This document shows positions 35,298 to 42,425 of a DNA stretch of 43,371 nucleotides, piece after piece. The DNA is from an uncultured Pseudomonadota bacterium (GTDB lineage Bacteria; Pseudomonadota; Gammaproteobacteria; Burkholderiales; Rhodocyclaceae): NCBI GenBank assembly GCA_946479855.1, contig CAMLHL010000018.1, positions 1 to 43,371 on the forward strand, in the 5' to 3' direction. How positions within the stretch are numbered: position 1 is the first letter of the stretch; the number at the start of each line of letters is the position of its first letter. The notes beneath the pieces are model-generated. The model was given only the letters and a program-made list of their open reading frames with translations. It ran no database searches and was not told where the DNA came from. Position numbers and translations under genes: made by a program.

Positions 35298-35684
35298 ATG
35301 TTTAAGTCCGCACATGAACTGGTTCAGGAAGCCAGAAAATTCGTCAATGAATGCCCCCCGCTAGAGGTTCACGACAAACTGTCCGCGCCGGACATTTTGC
35401 TCATTGACGTTCGTGAGCCTGATGAATACCGTCAAGGTCATCTCGCCAGTTCGATAAACATCCCTCGCGGCATGCTGGAATTCAAAATTTCAAATGAACC
35501 GTCTTTGCAAAATCTGACCCGTCGGATCATTGTTTATTGCAAGACCAGTGGTCGCGCAGCGCTTTCGGTGGTCGCCATGCAAAGCATGGGTTTCCAGAAT
35601 GTAGTCTCGATGGCTGGTGGATTCGATGCCTGGGTGGCAGATGGCCACCCGATTGCCAAGCCTCACGAAATCTCTTTTGAGTGA
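35298..35684 (+). CDS. Rhodanese-like sulfurtransferase domain protein
   Basis: A 128-residue single-domain rhodanese. The LLIDVREPDEYRQGHLASSINIPRG block is the CDC25/rhodanese N-terminal motif, and the active loop is YCKTSGRAALS (catalytic Cys, closing Arg). It would carry a persulfide sulfur to acceptors in the cytoplasm; no signal peptide is seen. The ATG at 35298 has GGAG about 8 bp upstream; an upstream in-frame start at 35274 has none. It diverges from the TSUP gene across 151 bp containing an AT-rich stretch (TTATATTTA) that could hold a promoter. Confidence 0.9.
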   Translation: MFKSAHELVQEARKFVNECPPLEVHDKLSAPDILLIDVREPDEYRQGHLASSINIPRGMLEFKISNEPSLQNLTRRIIVYCKTSGRAALSVVAMQSMGFQNVVSMAGGFDAWVADGHPIAKPHEISFE

Positions 35685-35802
35685 GCAAGCGAGCCTGAAT
35701 TTCGAGGTCTGGAACGATTCAGCCGAAGGGCTCAAATCAATAATGAGGGCTATAGTTTTGGATATTGGCTGAAAGCACAATAGCCAAGTGGAGGAGAGAA
35801 GG

Positions 35803-36291
35803 ATGCGATGGGTTGTTCCCTTGCTAGCAATTGTCCTGTCGATGCCAAGCTTTGCTGAGCAGCACGATGCCGGTATGCACCAGCAGCCGATGGCGGCCGC
35901 CGAGTCGCCCAAGGTCGCTGTCGATGGCCGACAACTGGTGAAATTTCCGGAACAGATGAAAGAGCACACCTTGGCCAGCATGCGCGATCATCTTCTGGCG
36001 CTGCAGGAAATACAATCGGCGCTAGCCAACTCGGATTATGACCGAGCCGCTGATGTGGCAGAAACGCGCCTCGGCATGAGCGCTTTGACGCTACACGGTG
36101 CCCACGAGTCTTCCCAATTCATGCCCAAGGGAATGCAGGAGGCTGGCTCGGCAATGCATCGAGGGGCCAGCAGGTTTGCAGTTGTCGCCCGTGATGCTGC
36201 GGTGACCGGCGAGATCAAGCCGGCAATCGGTGCTCTGTCGGAGGTGATGGCTGCCTGTGTGGCCTGCCATTCGGGCTATCGCTTGCAATAA
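35803..36291 (+). CDS. Periplasmic cytochrome c'/c556-like mono-haem protein
   Basis: A 162-residue exported protein with a signal peptide (MRWVVPLLAIVLSMPSFA, cleavage near residue 18) and one haem c site, CVACHSGYR, nine residues before the end. A C-terminal CxxCH after a long helical region is the layout of class II cytochromes c (c', c556). The sixth ligand may be methionine (c556) or absent (c'). It may act as an electron shuttle or bind NO. The ATG at 35803 has a strong GGAGGAG site; a GTG at 35788 is not used. It follows the rhodanese by 118 bp. Confidence 0.87.
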   Translation: MRWVVPLLAIVLSMPSFAEQHDAGMHQQPMAAAESPKVAVDGRQLVKFPEQMKEHTLASMRDHLLALQEIQSALANSDYDRAADVAETRLGMSALTLHGAHESSQFMPKGMQEAGSAMHRGASRFAVVARDAAVTGEIKPAIGALSEVMAACVACHSGYRLQ

Positions 36292-36530
36292 CTGATTTGG
36301 CCTGGCATTTCGATGATTGCTTGGGCCGCAGGCTCAGCGGCACTGAAGTGCCGGGTTACGGCGATATCTACGGTCGACAGTCAAAATCGACTGAAACCCG
36401 GTCGTTACGGTCAACATCAAGCCCATGAAAAAATCCGGCACCAGGGTTGGTGCGGAATAGAAAAGGCATTGTGATTGAAGCTGTGATGACGGTGATCTGA
36501 GGTCGCCGAGGTCGCCGCCGGCCCGGCACC

Positions 36531-36549
36531 GGACGGCACCGAGCCGTCC
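36531..36549 (-). terminator. Weak hairpin after the cytochrome c gene
   Basis: GGACGGC, loop ACCGA, GCCGTCC form a 7-bp stem 12 bp beyond the leftward cytochrome c stop. No T-run follows, so intrinsic termination would be poor. The rest of 36292-36560 holds one more small hairpin (36338-36353) and no gene I can support. Confidence 0.4.
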
Positions 36550-36560
36550 GTGCAGCCGGC

Positions 36561-37145
36561 TCAGCCCGGGGTCTTGCCGCTACCCGCCCGGCTGGTTGCA
36601 CTGGCCGGTGGCATGTAGTCGGGTACCTTGTTCTTCACCGCCGGCTGCGCCGTCAGATAGGCGAAGATGGCTCGCAAATCCTTGTCGGACAGGCTGGCAA
36701 CTGACTGCCATGGCATGGGTGGCAAGATCGGCCGGGTGGCGCCGACATGCTTGCCGGTCCGCATCGCCTGCATGAAATCTTTCTCGCGCCAGGCCCCGAT
36801 GCCAGTCTCGCGGTCAGGTGTCAGGTTGGCGGCGTAGGTCGTTCCCCAGGGGCCTGTGAAGGCCGTCATGCTGGCCGAACCGGCCCAGTTCCAGGCATTG
36901 TCGAGCTTGGGCGAGGGCGGCAGGCGGAGTTCTTCCGGGTGGCCGGAAAGACCTCGGGCCACGTCTTTTTCCGGGCCATTCGCACCCATCTTGAAGGGCA
37001 TGTGGCAATCCACGCAGCCGCCGTAGGCGACGAGGCGTTCGCCACGCTGGATCAGCGAGATGCCGGTATCGGCGGCCAGGGCGGCGGTGTTGAAGAGGCT
37101 GCCGGCGAGGGTGACGGCGATCAGGGCTTTGGGGTTGGGGCGCAT
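36561..37145 (-). CDS. Exported mono-haem c-type cytochrome
   Basis: A 194-residue class I-like cytochrome c with a signal peptide (cleavage after ALAAD region, near residue 25) and a haem site GGCVDCHMPFK. The downstream YAANLTPDRETGIGAWREKDFMQAMRTGKHVG and PPMPWQSVASLSDKDLRAIFAYL blocks are the pattern of cytochromes c that accept electrons from membrane or periplasmic dehydrogenases, with M in PPMPWQ as likely axial ligand. It is downstream of the E1 alpha/beta pair by 39 bp and has AAGGAGAA before the ATG. A Pro/Ala/Ser-rich tail follows the domain. Confidence 0.9.
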   Translation of the reverse strand: MRPNPKALIAVTLAGSLFNTAALAADTGISLIQRGERLVAYGGCVDCHMPFKMGANGPEKDVARGLSGHPEELRLPPSPKLDNAWNWAGSASMTAFTGPWGTTYAANLTPDRETGIGAWREKDFMQAMRTGKHVGATRPILPPMPWQSVASLSDKDLRAIFAYLTAQPAVKNKVPDYMPPASATSRAGSGKTPG

Positions 37146-37184
37146 GCTGCTTTCTCCTTGTGGATTGATAGGCTTGGGGTTGGT

Positions 37185-38144
37185 TCATCTCATCCGGAGG
37201 CGTCGGGCGGCCTCGGCGATGGCGTCGGCCTGCGGTACTGAGGCTTGTTCGAGTGGGTAGCTGGCGGCGACCGGGGCATCCGGTCCGCCCAGGCGGATGA
37301 TCGGTGCCTTGAGGGCGGTAAAGGCGTTTTCGGCGACCAGTGCGGCGATCTCGGCACCGATGCCGCACATTCGGTTGGCTTCATGGACAACGACCAGGCG
37401 GCCAGTCTTGCGTACCGACGCAAGGATGGTCGCTTCGTCGAGCGGTTTGAGGCTGCGCAGATCGATGACTTCGGCCGCGATGCCCTGGCCGGCCAGCATT
37501 TCGGCGGCCAGCAGGCACTGAGGCACGATCTTGCCGTAGGCCACCAGCGTCACCTCGTCGCCCTGGCGGAGGGTAGCGGCCTGGCCGAGAGGCAGTATTT
37601 GCTCGCCGGACGGCACTTCGCCCGGCTGGTAGAGAAGGCCAATGTCGAGGAAGAAGAGCACCGGGTTGTCGTCGCGGATGGCGGCCTTGAGCAGGGCCTT
37701 GGCGTCGGCAGGATTGCTCGGCATGACGACCTTGAGGCCGGGACTGTGCACGAACCAGGCTTCGATGTTGTGGTTGTGCTGGGCGCCGACGCCCCAGCCG
37801 GCACCGGTCATGGCCAGCGTGACGAGGGGGAAGGCGAACTGGCCGCCGGAGATGTAGCGTAGCTTGCCGGCGCTGTTCACCAGTTCGTCCATGGCATAGC
37901 ACAGGAAGGGAGCGAACAGCAGGTCGACGACCGGGCGCAGGCCGGTGGCGGCTGCGCCGACCGCCGTGCCGGCGATGATGCCTTCGGCCAGCGGGGTGTT
38001 GCGGATACGGCGGGCGCCGAATTCTTCCACCAGGTCGTGGCGCTTGGTGGCGATGCCTTCGCCGAAGGCGACGACATTGTGATCGCGGCGCATTTCCTCG
38101 GTCAGCGCGGCGCCGACGGCATCGTAAAGAGTCAGGGTGGGCAT
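37185..38144 (-). CDS. Thiamine-diphosphate 2-oxoacid/acetoin dehydrogenase E1 beta subunit
   Basis: A 319-residue E1 beta-type transketolase-like protein (AcoB/PdhB family). It starts with LYDAVGAALTEEMRRDHNVVAFGEGIA and carries VGAAATGLRPVVDLLFAPFL, GAGWGVGAQHNHNIEAWFVHSPGLKVV and the C-terminal GRLVVVHEANRMCGIGAEIAALV. With the alpha subunit it decarboxylates a 2-oxo acid or cleaves acetoin at thiamine diphosphate. GAGGA at the alpha stop serves as ribosome site, 6 bp before the ATG. No E2 (lipoyl acyltransferase) or E3 gene follows; the next gene is a cytochrome c. Confidence 0.92.
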   Translation of the reverse strand: MPTLTLYDAVGAALTEEMRRDHNVVAFGEGIATKRHDLVEEFGARRIRNTPLAEGIIAGTAVGAAATGLRPVVDLLFAPFLCYAMDELVNSAGKLRYISGGQFAFPLVTLAMTGAGWGVGAQHNHNIEAWFVHSPGLKVVMPSNPADAKALLKAAIRDDNPVLFFLDIGLLYQPGEVPSGEQILPLGQAATLRQGDEVTLVAYGKIVPQCLLAAEMLAGQGIAAEVIDLRSLKPLDEATILASVRKTGRLVVVHEANRMCGIGAEIAALVAENAFTALKAPIIRLGGPDAPVAASYPLEQASVPQADAIAEAARRLRMR

Positions 38145-38153
38145 GGCGATTCC

Positions 38154-39116
38154 TCAGGCGTAAACGTCGCAGCAGAGCTCTTCCGCGGCGGGGAAGGGGG
38201 AGGCTTCGGCAAAGGCCTGGGCGACGGCGATATGGCTGGCGACCTTGTCGGCCATCGAAGCGGCCTGCGCCTTACTCAGGCGCCCCTCGGCGAGAAGGCG
38301 TTGACGGCAGGTGGCGATTGGATCGCGGGCCAGCCAGGCAGCTAGTTCGGCCTTGTCCACATAACCCTGATCGTCCGGTTCGAGGTGGCCGCGCGTGCGG
38401 TAGGTCAGGGTTTCGAGCAGGTATGGGCGGCCGCTGTCGCGGATTTGTGCGACGGCGCTCCGGGCCGCCTCAAGCACGGCGAAGACGTCGTTGCCATCGA
38501 CCGTCCGGGCGGGGATGCCATAAGCGGCAGCCCAGTCGGCGACATGCTCGCGGCTCATCGCCTCGCGGCGATGGACAAAGGCCTGCCAGTGGTTGTTCTC
38601 GCAGACATAGAGAACGGGCAGGTTCCACAAAGCGGCAAGGTTGAGCGATTCGTGGAAGCTCCCCTCGCAGGCGGCGCCGTCTCCGAAAAAGCAGGCGACG
38701 ATGCCGGGCCGGTCGAGCATGCTCTGCGACAACGCGACGCCGGGCGCCATTGAGAGTTCGCCACCGACGATGGTCGAGGTCAGGACAACGCCGAGCTCCT
38801 TGACCGAGATGTGCAGTGAGCCGCTGCGGCCCTTGCAGTAGCCGTCGCGACGGCCCATGACCTCGGCCAGCAGGCGGCCGGGATCGGCGCCGCGGGCCAG
38901 CAGGTGGCCCGCGCTGCGGTGGTTGGTCAGGATCAGGTCGTCTGCGGAGAGTGCATTGACGACACCGACGGCGGCGGCTTCCTGGCCGACCGAGGTGCAG
39001 GTGCCGGGCAAGGTGCCGGCGGCGCTGCCGGTGACGATGGCCTCTTCGTAGGCACGGATGAGCAGCATCTGCTCGAGCAGGTGGCGCGGATCGATTTCAG
39101 GGGGCTTGAGGTTCAT
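38154..39116 (-). CDS. Thiamine-diphosphate 2-oxoacid/acetoin dehydrogenase E1 alpha subunit
   Basis: A 320-residue E1 alpha-type subunit (AcoA/PdhA family). The cofactor motif GDGAACEGSFHESLNLA ending in CENN is intact (GDG and the terminal NN for Mg-thiamine diphosphate), and the active-site loop region RSGSLHISVKELG is present. The length matches AcoA. The ATG at 39116 has GGAAGAAG before it; a longer frame to 39173 lacks a ribosome site. It is first of a leftward unit with the beta subunit (9 bp gap) and a cytochrome c. Substrate could be acetoin, pyruvate or a related 2-oxo acid; the acetone/acetoin-type context suggests a small ketone route, but this is inference. Confidence 0.92.
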   Translation of the reverse strand: MNLKPPEIDPRHLLEQMLLIRAYEEAIVTGSAAGTLPGTCTSVGQEAAAVGVVNALSADDLILTNHRSAGHLLARGADPGRLLAEVMGRRDGYCKGRSGSLHISVKELGVVLTSTIVGGELSMAPGVALSQSMLDRPGIVACFFGDGAACEGSFHESLNLAALWNLPVLYVCENNHWQAFVHRREAMSREHVADWAAAYGIPARTVDGNDVFAVLEAARSAVAQIRDSGRPYLLETLTYRTRGHLEPDDQGYVDKAELAAWLARDPIATCRQRLLAEGRLSKAQAASMADKVASHIAVAQAFAEASPFPAAEELCCDVYA

Positions 39117-39252
39117 GACTTCTTCCGTCGTTGTGCGATGGTTGAAGTCTAGGTCGCCGGAAAACCCTGACAAGACGGCCAGGGGCCGCTTACGATTCTT
39201 TTAAGAAATGCTGAATGAAGATTTAAGAAAAGCGGGGAAACAGCCTCGAAAA

Positions 39253-40590
39253 TCAGCTTTCGACGAGTTGCAAGGTCCGTTCGACCACCAGCGTGAACCG
39301 TCCCCGGCCGGACTTGCCCAAACGGATGCCGGCGTTGCGTTCTTCAAGCCGGCGCTGCAGCAATACGAGGCGGGCTTCAAGGTTGTCGCTGATGCCGGGC
39401 AGGCGGATGCGCGGATCGACGCGCAGCCCCTTGTTGGTGAAACTGGTGCGCCGGCGTTCGACGAAATCGGTCAGCAGTACCCAGAGAATGGCGCCGGCGA
39501 CGCCTTTGATCAGGTAGTCGTCGTCCAGAAAGATGCTGTCGTTGGCGGCAAAGTGGCGGACCGTCAGGGAGGGGCCGGTGGGGAGGGGGGCCGCATCTTC
39601 GGCAATGGCTGGTTCGTCGACCAGCTCATCGGCCTGCTGATGGTGCAGGATGGCCAGAGCGAGCTGGGCAGCGAAGGTGACCAGCGCGTCTTCTTCGTCG
39701 TAGCCGAAGTGCAGGTCGGCCATGCTTTCGACGTAGATGACCCCGAGCAAGCGGCCGGCGGCGGCAATCGGCACCGCCATCTGGCTCGCCGCCTCGGGCA
39801 GGCCGGGCAGCGGGATGGCCGTCTCCAGCGCGTCGCCTTGGCCATCGGCGGCGATGCCATTGCGTACGGTGCGGCCGTAGGTATATTCGTTATTCATGAA
39901 ACCGATGCGGATCGGCGTGCGCTCCCGGGCACAGATACCGATGACGCCGGTGCCAACCGGAATTTCCGAGCCGATGCCGGATTCCGGGTAGCCGTGGCTG
40001 GCCAGGGTGTACAGCCGGCCTCGTGCCTCGTCGTGCATGAGCAGCATGACGTGGCGGATGGCAAATTCGCTTTCCAGGCAATCGACAGCCTTTTCCAGCA
40101 GGCATTCGAGGTTGGGGCAGGCGGCGAGCCGGTCCGACGTCCGGCGCAGGGCATTCAGATAATTGACCGGCGGTGATGCTGGCACCACCGTCTCGCCGGG
40201 CACCTGCTCAATGTCGAGGATGCGGTAGATATCGGCCCCGAGCAGGTGGAAGACGCCGGCCATGCCTGTATGCGAGGCAATCCCCGCCAGCTTGGCGCGC
40301 ATCCGTTCGAACAGCGGACCGGCTGTTTCGGTGCGCAGGTAATGCAGGTTCAGCCGGTACTGGGCGGCCGTCAGATGGCTGGTCAGCAGCAGGCGTACCG
40401 GCGAATCGGCCAGGATATTCTGCCGGGTACGATTGAAGAACTGATAGGAAAGGGCAACATGCTCGTTGTCGATGAATTCCACCTGCGAGAGGTAGGCCAG
40501 GTTGGGCGTACCCTCGCGGTCGCAGGTGGCAATGTGTCCGGGAATGATTCCCTCCAGGCACTCGCGGATAGTCTCAAGGCGCAGGCTCAT
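39253..40590 (-). CDS. Split-barrel flavin-like/GAF/probable winged-helix regulator
   Basis: A 445-residue multidomain protein. Residues ~1-120 resemble the pyridoxamine-phosphate-oxidase split barrel (HIATCDREGTPNLAYLSQVEFI, then NRTRQNILADSPVRLLL). Residues ~165-320 form a GAF domain (LLEKAVDCLESEFAIRHVMLLMHDE, then SQMAVPIAAAGRLLGVIYVES). The last ~100 residues (RVDPRIRLPGISDNLEARLVLLQRRLEERNAGIRL) look like a winged-helix or similar regulatory domain. The combination suggests a redox- or flavin-sensing regulator. It overlaps the second split-barrel gene (40587) by 4 bp, so the two are cotranscribed. It is upstream of the E1 unit on the same strand. Molecular output is inferred only. Confidence 0.75.
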   Translation of the reverse strand: MSLRLETIRECLEGIIPGHIATCDREGTPNLAYLSQVEFIDNEHVALSYQFFNRTRQNILADSPVRLLLTSHLTAAQYRLNLHYLRTETAGPLFERMRAKLAGIASHTGMAGVFHLLGADIYRILDIEQVPGETVVPASPPVNYLNALRRTSDRLAACPNLECLLEKAVDCLESEFAIRHVMLLMHDEARGRLYTLASHGYPESGIGSEIPVGTGVIGICARERTPIRIGFMNNEYTYGRTVRNGIAADGQGDALETAIPLPGLPEAASQMAVPIAAAGRLLGVIYVESMADLHFGYDEEDALVTFAAQLALAILHHQQADELVDEPAIAEDAAPLPTGPSLTVRHFAANDSIFLDDDYLIKGVAGAILWVLLTDFVERRRTSFTNKGLRVDPRIRLPGISDNLEARLVLLQRRLEERNAGIRLGKSGRGRFTLVVERTLQLVES

Positions 40591-41063
40591 GCATCGGTAC
40601 TCAGCGACTGGCCGGCTTTCGGTCCCGGCGTCTGGGTATAGGCTGCGCTCGGCGAATAGAGCACCGTCACCAAGTCGTCGATGCGGTGGGTGAAAAGGGT
40701 CCGTACCATCTCCTCCCGCATGCCGAGGGGAATGACTTCGTCGATAAATTCGTTGATGTGAATTTTGATCAGCGGCAGATCGGCCGGATCGAAGGGGGTT
40801 ACGCGGGCATCGACGCCCTTCAGCTGCAAGGTACGGTTGCTGCTCGGCAGATTGAAGACATTGGCCACCCGTCCTGTGTTACGGATGTTATCCAGCAGTT
40901 CCGCCGACTGCGAGCGGCGCACGAATACCGCCACCTGCCGCCCGCCGTCGACCAGCTTGCAGCCCAGTCCCCGGCTCATGCAGGGGAGTCGGTCGGGGGC
41001 GCAGGAGGCGATGCTGATGCTGACCCCGGTCTGGATGAAGGCCGCATTGTCGCTGTCTAGCAT
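40587..41063 (-). CDS. Pyridoxamine-phosphate-oxidase-like split-barrel protein
   Basis: A 158-residue split-barrel protein of the PNPOx-like superfamily (SIASCAPDRLPCMSRGLGCKLVDGGRQVAVFV, then NIRNTGRVANVFNLPSSNRTLQLKG). Members bind FMN, F420 or haem, or act as sensors. Three cysteines near the N-terminus (ASCAPDRLPC and GLGC) are notable and could respond to oxidants. It is first in a two-gene operon with the GAF-containing regulator. No strong ribosome site precedes the ATG. Confidence 0.75.
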   Translation of the reverse strand: MLDSDNAAFIQTGVSISIASCAPDRLPCMSRGLGCKLVDGGRQVAVFVRRSQSAELLDNIRNTGRVANVFNLPSSNRTLQLKGVDARVTPFDPADLPLIKIHINEFIDEVIPLGMREEMVRTLFTHRIDDLVTVLYSPSAAYTQTPGPKAGQSLSTDA

Positions 41064-41087
41064 GTCATTTCGATGGAACCGGGATGT

Positions 41088-41103
41088 GGCAATGACGTAA
41101 CCA
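41088..41103 (-). promoter_or_regulatory. Candidate sigma-54 promoter for the split-barrel/GAF operon
   Basis: On the minus strand TGGTTACGTCATTGCC has GG and GC at the correct 10-bp interval. The -24 box is weaker than consensus beyond TGG. It would start transcription about 14 bp before the ATG at 41063, a very short leader. Confidence 0.4.
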
Positions 41104-41349
41104 TATCAATTCATTGTGTCGAGGAAAAGACGCGACAGCCGGCTGCCTTCAACCTGGAGCGAACCGCACGGCAAGTTTTTGGCCAAAGCGTTGGAGCTGA
41201 TGGCCGCTCCACAGCTCGCTTCCGGGGTAGATCATGTCGGCCTGTTTGTTGATGAGTTATTTTGTTGAACAGTGCCCTGGTCTGTAACTGAAAAAGTCAG
41301 GGTTTCTTGGTCAGGCCGGCGCATTTCTGGTAAAGAATTGATTTTGAAA

Positions 41350-41373
41350 GTTTATTGGTTTTTACCGATAAAC
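41350..41373. repeat. Imperfect inverted repeat between divergent operons
   Basis: GTTTATTGGT and ACCGATAAAC pair with one mismatch around a TTTT loop. It lies in the 384-bp gap 41064-41447 between the split-barrel gene and the permease gene, and may be an operator. I see no gene in the gap. Confidence 0.45.
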
Positions 41374-41447
41374 TCAGGCGCCCGGAATCGCATCCCGCGG
41401 CGATGTTGCTTGACCACTAATCACCAGCTCTTGGCATAATCGGGCCA

Positions 41448-42425
41448 ATGCTTGCATACATTTTCCGTCGCCTGCTTTACGCGTTCCCGATTTTGATCGG
41501 CGTGAATCTTGTGACCTTCACGCTGTTCTTCGTGGTCAATACCCCGGACGACATGGCGCGCATGCAACTCGGGGTCAAGCGTGTGACGCCGGCGGCGATC
41601 GAGAAGTGGAAGGTCGAGCATGGCTACGACAAGCCGCTGCTGATCAATGCCGAGGCCAGCGGACTGGCGAGCCTGACGCAGACCATTTTTTTCGAGAAGT
41701 CGGCCCGGATGTTTGTCGGCGACTTTGGCCGGGCCGAGGATGGCCGCGATATCGCCCGCGAGATCAGCAACCGGATGCTGCCGTCGCTGGCGATCGCCTT
41801 GCCGACGTTCATTCTCGGCCTTTTCGTCGCCCTAATTTTCGCCCTGACGCTGGCCTTCTTCCGCGCCACCGCGTTCGATTTGTGGGGCGTCGTGCTCTGT
41901 GTGGCGGCGATGTCGATCTCCGGCCTGTTCTACATCATCGGTGGCCAGTACCTGATCAGCAAGGTCTGGCGACTGGTGCCGATTTCCGGCTACGGTGGCG
42001 GCCTGGAGGCCTGGCGCTTCCTGATCCTGCCGGTCCTGATCGGCGTGATTTCCGGCATTGGTTCGTCGACCCGCTGGTACCGGACCATCTTCCTCGAAGA
42101 GGTCGGCAAGGATTATGTGCGCACGGCGCGCGCCAAGGGGCTGCCGGAAACGCTGGTCTTTTTCCGCCACGTCCTGCGTAATGCGCTGATCCCGATTCTG
42201 ACCGGTGTCGTCGTGGTCATCCCGCTGCTCTTCATGGGCTCGCTGCTGACCGAATCCTTCTTCGGCATTCCCGGGCTGGGCAGCTATACCATCGATGCGA
42301 TCAACGCCCAGGATTTCGCCGTCGTGCGTTCGATGGTCTTCATCGGTTCGGTGCTCTACATTCTCGGCCTGATCCTGACCGATATTTCCTACACGCTGGT
42401 TGATCCGCGGATACGTTTCGAATGA
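41448..42425 (+). CDS. ABC transporter permease, peptide/nickel type (DppB/YejB-like)
   Basis: A 325-residue permease of the oligopeptide/microcin C family. The N-terminal MLAYIFRRLLYAFPILIGVNLVTF is the typical first helix. About six membrane helices follow, and the EAA-like ATPase contact loop is RTARAKGLPETLVFFRHVLRNALIPI. The closing VDPRIRFE is the standard end of DppB/YejB proteins. It should form a heterodimeric channel with the next gene. No substrate-binding protein is seen before it. The start ATG at 41448 has no strong ribosome site. It overlaps the next permease by 4 bp. Confidence 0.92.
   Translation: MLAYIFRRLLYAFPILIGVNLVTFTLFFVVNTPDDMARMQLGVKRVTPAAIEKWKVEHGYDKPLLINAEASGLASLTQTIFFEKSARMFVGDFGRAEDGRDIAREISNRMLPSLAIALPTFILGLFVALIFALTLAFFRATAFDLWGVVLCVAAMSISGLFYIIGGQYLISKVWRLVPISGYGGGLEAWRFLILPVLIGVISGIGSSTRWYRTIFLEEVGKDYVRTARAKGLPETLVFFRHVLRNALIPILTGVVVVIPLLFMGSLLTESFFGIPGLGSYTIDAINAQDFAVVRSMVFIGSVLYILGLILTDISYTLVDPRIRFE

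Noticed and set aside
36368..36601. A 77-codon minus-strand frame downstream of the cytochrome c gene.
   Set aside because: It is low-complexity Arg/Pro-rich, overlaps the cytochrome end in another frame and has no ribosome site.
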